In this document: in pieces, positions 1 through 11,900 of the stretch | Numbering within the stretch: position 1 is the stretch's first letter | How the letters are laid out: each line of letters begins with the position of its first letter | Assembly: GCA_023078555.1 (NCBI GenBank) | Contig: CM041203.1 | Span: 3,887,981 to 3,951,980, forward strand | Direction of reading: 5' to 3' | Origin: Ulva prolifera | Lineage: Eukaryota; Chlorophyta; Ulvophyceae; Ulvales; Ulvaceae | DNA: 64,000 nt | Translations under genes and position numbers: made by a program | Notes under the pieces: model-generated | Databases searched by the model: none | Seen by the model: only the letters and a program-made list of their open reading frames with translations | What the model was told of the DNA's origin: nothing

Positions 1-399
1 CTCCGCGGGCAAAGTCGCCCCACGCGAAGGGCCCGCGACCTGGGAGGCGGGCTGGGGCGGAGCAGGGGGGGGCATCCCTGCTGTATATATGTATGTATGA
101 CCACAAAGCCATATCCATTGGCCTTGAAGTTTGGCATCCTGATATCCTATATTCAAGCACCCTGCTCAGAGTAGTGTTACACCTCATGCGCAACTTATGC
201 TGTGTCCATGTATGCGTACTTGTGAGAACCAGGATTCACAAAATGCAGTGCGCACCGCGATGGTGTGAGGTTTCGTCTTACACGTAGTGGGCGATAAAGC
301 TGGCACCAACGTCTTTTTTCCTTTCAACATGCTGCGCGCATAAATGTGTAATTTTTCTCTGCGACGTGTCTCTGAGCTGTGTACGGATACACGATGTGT

Positions 400-420
400 G
401 GGGGGGGGGGGGGGGTGGGG
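400..420. repeat. Poly-G tract
   Basis: Sixteen consecutive G followed by TGGGG, just after a GT-rich stretch. It is a simple repeat that could fold as a G-quadruplex on the plus strand. No gene is attached to it. Confidence 0.9.
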
Positions 421-1532
421 TCTGACTTGCATGGGCCGCACATATCGTCTGGGAGGGTGTACCAAACACGGCACAGAAATGTAACAGCTCGGCTCGGCTG
501 GTGCGCCAGCTGGGGCCCCTAGGCCTCCAATTTGGGGAGACACGCATGCGTGTATGTATGCATACATCCGACTGGCATGTCTGTACCCTCCTGATGCGTC
601 CAGGTTGTGCAAGCTTGGCGCACTTCTCCCCACACGCACACTGCAAGAGTTCAGATCCACAGCAAGCGTGCGCACCCCGCTGTCTAGTACTTATCCCTGC
701 CGGCATGGTGGCTATCAGAGCCCTTCTAGCCACCATCACATCTGCGATCATGTTGTTGCCTTGTGCCTTGATGCTGGTATCATGCGAAGGATGTTGTTGC
801 TCCACGTCCTGCCCTATCCACAGTGTGCTGGCAGTTCTGAAGCAGTGATCTTCATCATGAGAAGCTGAGCATCCACGTGGACATTTCTGGGGACGTGCTG
901 AAGCGCTTGATCATACTTTTGAGTGCAGGTCTTTGAATGCTTGCTATGTTTCAAAGCATCCACTGTTGCGAACAAGATGCGTCTATCGACATGACTTCAC
1001 TGAAGATGATGTTTCCAAAATTCAATCACCAGCGTTTCTGTTACAGTCCATATGTTAGACAGCAATAAGCTGAAATTATGGTAATGTTCCATCTGTTTAA
1101 TGTTGCACCATTGCCATGTGTCAGAAGCTGCCCCTGGCTGAAAATCTGCCATCGTAGGGCTGCTAGCTTCACTTTCGCCACATTCGCGAGGCCAGTTGCA
1201 GAGCGTGATGATGTATATCAAATATGGCAAAGGTGGGGCATCTTGTGGTAGGCGGAAGCGTTTTAATAACTTCAATAAGTTCAGTGCCAATGCTGGACGC
1301 TGTCATGTACATGTTCACTCGCATAGGTACACCGCCCTTATCTGAGGGTCGCACTCAAGGTGCGAATACAAAGCTCCAGGCTCTTCGCAGAGATTCACTG
1401 ACATTTGAGCGCTCTCTGCTTTGGCCTACGTCTGTTACTTACCTTGAGAAGAAAATAGACAACAAGAGCGCGTACACTTGATACCAATCAGGTTCCGGCG
1501 ATGTCATAACATCTGAGAATTGAGACAATATT

Positions 1533-1577
1533 CAACAGGAGGCAGTGCAACAGGAGGCAATGTAACAGGAGGTCACG
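1533..1577 (+). repeat. Three-copy 15-bp minisatellite
   Basis: Three imperfect tandem copies of a 15-bp unit of the form CAACAGGAGGCARTG begin at 1533, 1548 and 1563. The period is a multiple of three, so an open frame through it reads repeated Thr-Gly-Gly, but no gene is supported here. Confidence 0.75.
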
Positions 1578-2693
1578 TCACAAGTGGACGGGAGCATAGT
1601 GGTTGTCATGTACTTGGAGGAGGGTACGTACAAGCCTGTTGCTCTAGGTTTGTATGTATGATCGCAGGTATCATCTGCCAATCGCTGACACACGCATGCT
1701 GTGCACAGAGAGTTTTGACTCATCACTGCTCAACAATACATGCCATGAGGCTGTCGTGTGACGTGCATGCACTTCAAGCCTGGAAGTTGCAGGCGACATC
1801 TTCCGGGAAGTGGGATGTGCGGAGGCGGAAACACAGGGTGTAAACGAGAATTGCGGTTAAGTACATTACTCACATTCTTGCACATTTTAAGAGACATGAC
1901 ACCTATGAGAGTCTGGTGCAGCAGGGAAGCTGTTGATCTTCAAGAGGGCTTATGCGATGCACGATGTAAATGTGGATGATGCAGAGCTGCTGGCCTGGCC
2001 ATGCACGGCTGCACGAACCACATGACTTGAGGCCTGCGGACCGAGGACATGTATGGCTCTCCTGCGGCACAAGGACATGATGCATGAAAGCTGCAAATTT
2101 GTTCGTTCTTGGACTGTAACATGCCATTGCATAGGCGGGCAGCACCATCCATCTGGCGCCCTCCTTACCTGAAGTTGGCCTGAAATATGTATCATCTTTA
2201 GCTACATGACCAAGAGTCAGGTGTAGATAGTACAGTGGTTCTTGTGCATCCGGCTTCACCCTGATCAGCTGTATGCAGTACGCCCCACACAGTACGGGGT
2301 CCTTGGTGGTTTGCTGCAAGGGCTGCGGCGCTGTGGTGTCCGAAGCATCGCAGCTAATACGTACTTGAAGCTGGGTGATGCAGCGCCGCAGCGGGATCGC
2401 GGGGCTCACCGCCCGGCATGCATGCTTGTTACCCTGCACCATGCATCCTCGCGTGTCGCCCTTGCTCGCAGCTGATACACTAGATATATGTCCTATTGTG
2501 TTTAATTGATGAAAATTTGACGCTGGGACGCTGTTGTTGTCTTATTGGCTTTGCACGCACACGGTACACGTTGTTGCCTGATCGATATATCATACTCTGC
2601 ACGCTGTGGCTATATCGGGACACACATTTAGTCGAGCCACAACAAAAGCTACCACCCGATGCTTCAGCTGTGACGCTCATTTGACTCTGTGTC

Positions 2694-5600
2694 ATGCCAG
2701 CACTTCAGCCGGGTCTGTCGCCACATGCGCCTGGAAATGCAGAACGCCTCCCTCCGTACGACGATGAATCAGACTACATGGCTCAAATGCGAAGCTTTTT
2801 AGTTCCAGAACTTGAATCGCCAGAAGCTAGTGATCTCTTTTCGGTGCCCACCTCTGGTGTGGACCGGATGCAACTTGGAACGTCAAGTGTCGTCGCAACG
2901 GGTACGCAATTTCCAGGCTCGTTATTCCTGCTTTGAGTTATTCATGACTGAGTTTGTGCTGTAGTGCAGTGATTCTTGAGTCATCGCCAGACTCTCAGGT
3001 GTTCGTGTATGCAGGCGCTGTGTTTGCAACAGCAGCCGTGTCAGTTCTGGGAGCAAATTCCGCGGCCCATACCAGAGATCAGACAGGAAGTGAAGCTGAC
3101 AAGGGGTACGTGTGTATGTACATTGCTCATCGGTCTGCCATATCTTGAATTCGGCGTGGCACACGCTCTGTCAACAGTGCGCGCTGTTAACATATTTGGT
3201 GTGGTCTGACGAACATGTGAAGGTACAGGCCAACACTTTCACCGTGCGACAAAATTGAAGCAGATGATGGATCTAACGAGAACGGGTGTACAACGTTGCA
3301 TTCAGCCTCTGGCGTCGACATGCCAGAAGATCGCTCATGTGTTCCTCAGGAATCGGGGACTGATGCTGGTGCATCCAGCCAGAAGCGGAAATCGCGTGAT
3401 GTCTTCAGCGTGAAACGTGAATCTCGGATGTTCCGCCCTCTGCACAATCAGACGGAGTCCATGGACGAGAGTGCAGTTGAGACGGTCGGGGAAAGCCATT
3501 CCGCAGTTGTGACCGCCGACCTGGACCACCTGCTCGACATGTCAATGGCAGACAGCATTTCATCTCCGCTGCTGACGCCTGTCACGCATAGTAGCGAGGC
3601 TGGTGCAGGGGGTAAAAACTCGAGAAAGTTTCGCTGTGATGACAAGACCATCAGCCCGACGCTTGCCCAGAACGAGCCGGCTTGTCCGGACCATGTCACG
3701 CAGCCATCCCCACGCAATTCTGAGATTGTTGTGGACGCACAACCTTGCTCTGCGATCGCTCATGCAACTCCGATTGCATCTGTACAAACTGTAGGAACCA
3801 AGAAGGTGACCGATGAGTCATGCCATCCCCATTCGCGCATACCGTCCAGTACTAGAAGGTCACAGCCCAAGCCTGCGGACACCCACCCTGCGATTTCATG
3901 TACGAAAGCCGATTTCTCGTTCTCTGAACATGACGTCCAAGAGAGTGTCACACCAAAAGGATTTGGCACACATTACATGTGGGATATGGGCGAAGTTGCG
4001 TCTGAGGCTCCACAGCTTCAATTGTCACAAGCAGTTGTTACACACCATCCATTTCAAGAGCTTGGCAATCTCTCAGACGCTCATGCAATGCCTGATGACG
4101 AAATGGTGACAGTCAGAGCAGCTAGTGATTTGCCGGGCGGTCTGGCAATTTGTTCGCTCACACCAGTTGCCCCTGCGGGAAGCATGGTCAGCTCACCTCC
4201 CCCCGCAATGCAAGAGCGATGCAGAGAGCAACAATCAGCACAAGCATCGAAGCCTACTTTGCGGCCACCGAAATACCCGGCATCACCGCAGCAGGCCAAG
4301 ACTGCAACACGAATCCCATCACTGCAATCCAAGAGGAGGTGCAGCCAGGTATCTGCCGAGGAGTGTGACAACCCTCTTACTCCAGCAATTATGTCTATGG
4401 GACCACAGTCTTCAGATGAATCGTCAAAAAGGCATGTCAAATTGATTCTGGGCAGCGGGGAACCAGCCTACCTTTCCAACCCTCGTCCTACAGCAGCCCC
4501 AGCCACTCTTCAAGGGTTAGGCAGTACAACCGACGAATCCATAGTCGGGACCCCGCCATTCAACAAGCTGATGAAGTTTCTAAATAAGCCACAGCCTGCA
4601 CCGCTGTGTGATCCCACATCCGCTCTAGCACGGGCTGACAGCGTTCACGAAGATGAGATTTCGCCAGTGTTGTTGTCGAATCAGTTCGCATCATCCAGCC
4701 AGTTATCTTCAGGATCAGTGGCACAGAATCCAATGAAGCAATTGGTAGCAAATATCCAAGCCAACCATTACCGCTCGCCATTTGTGAACCTCGGTGCTCA
4801 CACAGCTGCCGGTCGTGTTGAGAATTCTGGAACTGGTGACAGTGTTCAGCCTGAGGAAGGCAGCCCATTCACACCACATTCTGAGATGGGCGAGAATGAC
4901 TTTGAAGAGACTGCTCTGGAGTCAGCGGCCAATGTGCAAGCTGACAGTGCTTGCGTCAAAGATGCGGTTCAAAATGTCACAGACGATGTCTGCTGCTCAC
5001 GTGTAAGTGGGATCAGCCCTAAATATGGCGAATGCAGTGAGCGCTTGGTTGACCTCGTCGACTCAGGTCAAGCTGCAACTCAAGCAGCTGACGTCAGACC
5101 TTGCAGTTTTCGCTGCAGAAAGCCATCGAAATTTGGCCTGCTTTCCTCGCCCGAGCCTGTTGATGCTGTTGCTGTCTCGGTGTCAGAGCAGGAAGATGGA
5201 AGCTGTGCAGTCCGATTGCATTTGGGTGTACGCAATGAAAGAGTGGAATTAACTGATGACAGCAGTGTAAAACCTATGATGTTCATGAAGCAGGGTGAGG
5301 TATTTACGGCAAGTTTCACAAGTGACAAGCCTCTTAGCCCCTTCCGGCAGGATTTGGCTGTGGATGCCTGTGATGATGTTGCCGTCAGCTGCACTGTCAA
5401 CATCGGGGGGTTGTCTCCGTGCCAACAAGATGACGCCATTGAACTCGCCCCAATTTCTGTTGCCGCTGGTGCTCAAGATGGTACTGGCAATGCATCAGCA
5501 GGAGCGGGTGGCTCTCCCACGCATTCGCTGTTGATCTCAGGAGATCATGACGTCTTCAGTCCACCTCAGTTATGCCCAAGCCCTCATCCCAGTGTCATTC

Positions 5601-8207
5601 CCAAGATATCTGTTGATACCACCCAGCAAGCTGGCTTGCATTCACCAATCAAGAGCCTGTCCCCGGATCATGCTGGTGCGTCTCACTTTCAGTGGACATG
5701 TTCAATGGGTGATTGCATTGACTTGGCATCTCTACCTGAAAACCGCTGAGGCATAGGTGCTAAATGAGCAGACTCCCTTCCTTTTCAGTTGATAGAGACC
5801 CTTGTTTGCGTGCAGTGACTCATGATACGACTGGGCTGCAATCCCCAGTCTTGGAGCATATCGAGTTAATGAAAGACCTGCTTCGCTCTGGTCAGCTGCC
5901 TAAACCCAGCAAGGATCATGCGCTGCATAGAACAGGACTACCAGAGATGCTAGACACTCCGAATTGCAGCCAGATGGTGACATGCATTCATGGCTCTTTT
6001 AAGGAACCAACTGTGGCGCCGTTGGGAACACCTGGTATGTCTCAGCGCTAATGCACTTGTGTGTATCTCGAATCGCTGCTGTGAGGTGTTCGTACTGGTG
6101 CATTTAGGTTCTGGCTCATTTCCACGATTCCTCGAGGCCAAAGGCATCCGCGGTCAGTTCAAACCAGGTGGCACTCCATACTGTGTCATGGGGGAGTTGT
6201 GGAGAACAAATCGTGAAGTCAACCACGAGTTTCAAGGTTTCAAGACAATGGAACTCGAGAACGCTGCTAAAATGGAGGAGCTGCATGCAGACCACATCAG
6301 AAAGCTTGTGCGTGTATTATGTCCTGGCATTGTGTGTTCAACAACAGTATTGCTCAATTTGCCCATCAGCAGCTTCATCGTACTTGCATGTCAACACATT
6401 TGAAATATGCAGCAAGATGAGGCAGCAGAGAATCTGAGTAGAGCTCACGAAGCTGAACAGCGTGTTCATCTGCTTGCTGAAGAGCTTGATTACGTTCGGC
6501 AGGAACTGGATGCAGCGCGGCGGCAGCTGCTTCTTAAAAAATCAACCACAATGAACACTGCGACTTCAGACAGTCAGCTGCAAGTATCGGATCCAGTCGC
6601 TGAAGATGCTGTTGTACAAGAATTTACGGCTGCCTGGGAGCCTGCCAGTGCTGAAGGCCGCATCCAAGATGTTGAGAACGACATCAAGAGCTTGGAAGAG
6701 CTGATTGGGAGAGTTTGCAGGCGCAGTTGCACACAAAACAACAGCCATGCCGACTTCCAGCAGATTTTCTCATACTTTCATCAGCTGAAGGTTCGCCTGC
6801 AGAGTGGCAGGTCCCACATGACTCAGCATGCAGACAGCAGCATTGAAAAGGTCAAGGCATTCGTTACCTGGGCAAAGGTGCTCCTCCGTTGCTTACTGCA
6901 TCAAAATTGAATGTTAGATCTGGGTCAGGTATCTTAACAAGAAAGTCTATCTATAGCCTTCAATTGCGGAGCTTTGTGCTTGCTATGACACAACTGCAAA
7001 GGAAGTCACCAGACGTTCAGTGGACATTGCACGAATGCGGAAGATGGGCAATTTTGTCGATGGATCTATGGTCAAGAATCAAACAGAGAATCGTGATCTC
7101 CATCAGCATTTAGAAGGTGTGAGTGTCAGCATGAGGCTGCACGTGGTCGAAGTGTTCAGTCAGCTACACAAGATAGGGCAAGCGCTGATGATGGCAATGC
7201 AAAGTAGTCAGAGGTCACATTCTGTCGTTGAGGGTGCTGACAATGGCAGTGCTGCTGTATGTCACAACAAGATCCATGAGGCTTCAGAGGAAGAACAGTC
7301 TCCACGTAATCGGGGTACGGACCACCTTGCAAATTCCTGAGACCAGGTGGTGACTTAGAGTCTTCATTTCCATTCGCTGGTTTTTTTTCCGCTCTCAAGG
7401 GCCGGCGCCAATTACAATGATGATGTAGAGTTCACAGAGCCCCTGTCTCTGATGTTGGGGAGGCGCGCTAAGGAAATCCAAGGGCAATTAGCAAGCATGT
7501 CACAGCCATCTTCCGTTCAGTGTCTACAACCTCTGATGCAACATGAAGACACAGATCTGAATTTCCAAGGCTGTGATATTCCGCCTGTGACCATTGGCAC
7601 GCCTATTTCTGAAGGTGAGTTTTTCTTGGCTGTGTCATTCTGTTAAGTGCGAGTCATACGCAAGTAGGCAACGCAGTGCAGGCGCAACCATGGAGATCAA
7701 AGACTACTGTCTGACATCTCCGCCGCAGAATCTGTCGCTTCCTGGAAGCCCAAATGACAGATGCATTCCCCTGAGCATTTTGCCAGTGTTGGACAAGCAG
7801 AATCCGCTGTTCAACTCTTCACCCGAAGTTGCTGAAGCCAGCTTGTCTGATGCACCCACGTCATTTGCCCCTGATGGTTCAGACTCTGCTGAGCTTCCTT
7901 CCAGTGTGAGCGAGTCCCTGGAAGGTCTTCCTTTCGCAGAAGATGCACAGAATTCCTGTCGTGGCCATCCTGGATCGGAGTGTGGTATGTTGTGGTCTTT
8001 GACTCTTCTGTTGCCAATGCATTCTGTCGCTTGTCCATATGCTGATCAGTGCCATGCGGTGCAGATGAAAATTCACCACATCATCAGACCCAGACAGGGC
8101 AGCCCAAGTCCATTGTTCAGTATCCGAGCAAGGATAGAATCGAATTTATTTGCCATGCGCTCAACATGGGAATTTCGCCTTTTGCTCGTCGTCGTCCATC
8201 GAAATAG
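2694..8207 (+). CDS. Large disordered protein with coiled-coil C-terminal third, family not recognised
   Basis: Multi-exon gene. The ATG at 2694 opens an acidic, Ser/Pro-rich start. Small exons follow near 2965-2998 and 3016-3103. A long exon from about 3230 to 5708 encodes roughly 820 residues of low-complexity, Ser/Thr-Pro-rich sequence with no catalytic motif. The in-frame stop at 5747 is probably intronic: a GTGATT donor at 5709 and a TTTTCAG acceptor before 5789 rejoin the frame in phase. Later exons (about 6108-6310, 6407-6880, 6970-7320, 7440-7610, 7690-7984 and 8065-8207) encode a Glu/Gln/Leu-rich coiled coil of about 250 residues and a Ser/Pro-rich tail. The last exon ends at TAG 8205-8207 and its phase matches the GTATGT donor at 7985. 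The short motif SFPRFLEAKGIRG before the coiled coil recalls kinetochore KNL1/Spc7 proteins, but that is only a guess. The gene model is approximate. Confidence 0.6.
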
Positions 8208-8911
8208 AGAGAGTTGGCAGTGCAAAATGGATGGTGATTGCCACTTTTGTTCTTCATCAATCTTTGTGTAATCAGGGCAGTGCACCACAGACCGCCATGT
8301 TTCCTGCTGAAATAAACGCTTGGCCCAGAAATCCCGCCAGAGCATGGAAAACCGATGGGTGTCGCCGCTGAGATTGAGATGTCAGACCAGCTGGTCAGTG
8401 GGTGCAGCCCGCTGGAACCAGTATGCTACTAGTGCTATACCGCTCGGATTTGGCCAGCGGGAATCCCATCCGGATTAAGGATTCTGTAGGGCCCTGTGAA
8501 AATCAGCTTTGCGCAGAGTTCATGTCACTGCACCAGATGGCCAAGTCGTGCCAGCCCCATGGCGTAAGCATTTTCCCTCGACTTCTAGATCAATTTGAAT
8601 TCCAAAGCGTCTCTGCTCGTCAGAGCAGTTGCTTCAATACGTCGAGACCTTCAAGACCTTCTTCAACAGCGAATCGCCTTATTGCTGGCAGTTTGCGTTG
8701 TCCGTTCATCGAGGACCCAGTCCGCCGAATCTGAACGGTTTGCCATGATCCAAGCGGACAGGCAAACATGGATGACACCATTGACGGATGCATGTACCTA
8801 TCGTATGTGAGGGCTTTGAGCATCGTACTGTTTCAGCGAACGTTCGGTATTCTTACCGCGCAGAACTGCGCTTAGAGCTGGCTCTCGTCTTGACGGGGCA
8901 GCTGGCCAGTC
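8208..8911. other. Intergenic: 3' flank and TIMELESS promoter region
   Basis: About 700 bp between the stop at 8207 and the ATG at 8912. Open frames of up to about 110 codons are present but show no family similarity and no splice chain. The region presumably holds the 3' UTR of the upstream gene and the promoter of TIMELESS. Confidence 0.4.
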
Positions 8912-11900
8912 ATGGAGGGCTACTACTTCGATCACGCGTTACTCATATCTTGCATAGATGGACTGGGTCGCTTCGATGACCGGCTGGGGGTGTATGAGAA
9001 AGAGTTGGACACAGTCAGTGCGCGATGCTCCCTCCGACCGTTGCTGCAGCCTCGACGCGAGGAGCATGCCTCACCAGTGGACAGTCGTGCAGATTGTCTA
9101 AAGGACATTGATCGATTTCTTCGTAGAGATTTTGAAGACACAAAGCAAGCTCTGCTAACGATGGGAAAGTGTAACGTGGTGTCCCAAAATCTGCTACCTT
9201 TGTTAAAAACGTATCCCTCAGATCAAGATGTCTTGTATCATACAAGTGCGCTCAGAACGATCAACTTCCAAATGATGTTGACGACTTCGGGGCCTTGCTG
9301 ACTGTCTGTAGAACCTGAATGTAGTGCGCGTTCTGGTCTTAATGTCGATGCCCCCTCAAGACATCTATCCAAACAACATTAAGGACATTCACCACTCCAT
9401 CAAAGCAGAATTCACCAAAAGCGACGCCCTGGGAATACTCATGTCTATGTGCCATGAGCCTCTGTCTCATTTTGAAGACCTTTCAGACGCCCACTACAAG
9501 ACGCTTCAAATGTTCATCACTTTCGTCAGGAACATGATGATTGTCCCTGACTCAGAGGAGTGGGGAAACACCAGCTCGAGAAATCAGTATTCTACATTGC
9601 AAGTGCGTTCTATGGCGGACTTTTTAGAATCATGATAAAGCATTTGATGCCCCTGAGTAGTGTCCTAATGTGTGCCCATGAATGTCATAGGTTGACTTTT
9701 TGAAGATTGCATTCCAAGAAAATGTTCTGGAACTGGTCGGTTTAATTGCTCAGCACATGGGCACCAAGACTCTGAAAGCGGACGCTCCGGCAATGCTTGA
9801 TCTTCTACATGCGATATTCTCAGCTTTCGACCCACGGTCCGTGTTGGATGCTGATGAAAGCGTCCTTCTCAGTCGTATAAAGTATGTCCTGGCCGTTCCT
9901 TTGTCTGCAGCATGCATGCAATTGCTGCATACACTTGGCAAACATCTGACCAAACTCACAAAGCACAATCCACTGGTGCCGACAGCCGCGCCGTCCTCGG
10001 TGAACATGCGTCTGTCCGATCAACGAGTGTTCGGCACAGGTCTGGTTGTTCCTGAATGCGTGCATCTTACATATTTGCAGAGCACAATCCGCTATGGCAG
10101 AAGATCTACGGAATTCTGATATTGCGCCATCTACACTGTCTGGAAAACGCGAGAAACCAGTTCATGCCTCAATCCAACATATCCAACTTTGCAAACCGCA
10201 AGTTCGCCATCATCCCAGTAATCCTGGCTCGAGGTTGCTGGGACACTCTGGGGAGAATGCGTTCTACATCAAGACAGTCCCAGGCACGTTAGGGCAAGTA
10301 GTACTGAAGAACGCGGCACGCACCAAAGCTGCCACAAAGGTTCAGGCCACTGTCAACGCACTCTCGCAACCAGTCCCAAAAACTACCAATGTCGTGCTTC
10401 TTGCCAGGTGTGGTCTCGAGTCAAAGGCTGTGTTTATGCTGTGGATGGTAGTGTGCTGTGGAGGCTTGTGAACTGCATGCATTTAGTCCTGAGGGTATGC
10501 TGTCAGGCATGTGGCATGCGCTGATGTCAGGCTACTCGAGTGAACATGATGTGGCCTGGCCTGTGAAAGCTGTGTATTGTCACTGCAGCGTCAAGGTGTA
10601 CACATCACAGCTTCTACGTGGAGCCTTCAATGCACTGATGAGCGTTGCGCGGGATGAAGCCGCGTTGGGGCTCAACGTTTGCAGCCTAACTGGAAAGTCG
10701 ATGCTTCGGTTCTTTGAGCTGTCTGCGTGGTTCATGCAGTACTGTCGGTATCAGGAAGAGGCTCGGGCCAAGGACAGGTCCAAGACGTAAGGTTTTTCTG
10801 ATGCGATCTGAATGGATGCTCACACTGGCTTCTTTCAGCACGCCTGGCACCGTGAGTAGAGTGCAACATGATGTTTGTGACTCAATTCTAACCACGAATC
10901 TGCGGTACAGTGCACATGAGAATGCGTCATCTTCAGCAACGTCGTTGTATCAAAGTACGTCAAGTATCCTGTCCTGGAAGATGATCCATGCTGTTCTCCG
11001 GGTTTGGTTGGAGATGATCGATACCGACGGCAAGGTGAAGAAGGAGACAGACTGGCGGCTGCAGGAAGCGTCCATCAAAGTTCTCAAGTGCGCCTGAAAT
11101 GTGCCTTAATTGGCTTGTCAGCTGGTACATGCAACGGGTGCACCATCACAAGCACCCAAGAACGTGAGATCACATCTGTTCCATACTGCTGACATGAAGC
11201 TGCATTCTGATTTGCAGGGAGTCACTTTCCCTTCTGGACCTTGCATTTCACTATGGCTCTGAACAGGACAGCAAGGCGGCTGACATGCTGCAGCGGCGTT
11301 TGCTTCAGGACGACACGAAGGAGTCGGGTGTCCTAAACCGCATCACACAGTGCATGAGGCAGTTCAAGAAACACGACAAGCGCATTGCACGGCAGGAGGG
11401 ACGAGAGACCCGTGCTTATGCAGTGGACATGGTGAAAACCATGCATATCGTGCTGCGCGTGTACACAAGGCTCTGCAAAGAGAACTTCTCCGCTGCGCGG
11501 AATACAACCTACAAGATGAAACGAGACGACATGTCAGAGCCACAGGCCCTGCCTTCTCGTGAAATTGAAGGCGGATCTATCGCTGCCTGTGAGGCTGAAG
11601 TTGATGGGGCATTGCCGGAGTCAGATGGCATTGGTGCGGGCCTCGTTGACCAAGACGACAACAAGGGCACAGGCGCACACGACTGTGAAAAACATGATTG
11701 CGCTGGACAGGCAAGCTTCTGCTGCTTGGAGCCTGCTTTCGTGTAGTCTGGACATCCCGCTGTACAGTATGAGATATGTAACCTTTCACGAAACACAAGG
11801 AAATCCGTGCTGTAGGTGAGAAGCAGTGGCGCACATCAGCAAGCCGACGACTGTCTTGAGGAGACCATTGGGGCTTCTGTGCTTCACCTTAGGGTTGACT

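Larger units (their letters stand above)
1..2693. other. No supported gene; low-complexity and unassigned sequence
   Basis: No recognisable family is encoded here. Open frames are short and overlap on both strands. The most protein-like stretches are on the minus strand at about 1903-2442 and 1200-1354, which could be exons of an unknown minus-strand gene, but no splice chain could be built. The 3' part is presumably promoter and 5' UTR of the gene starting at 2694. Confidence 0.4.
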
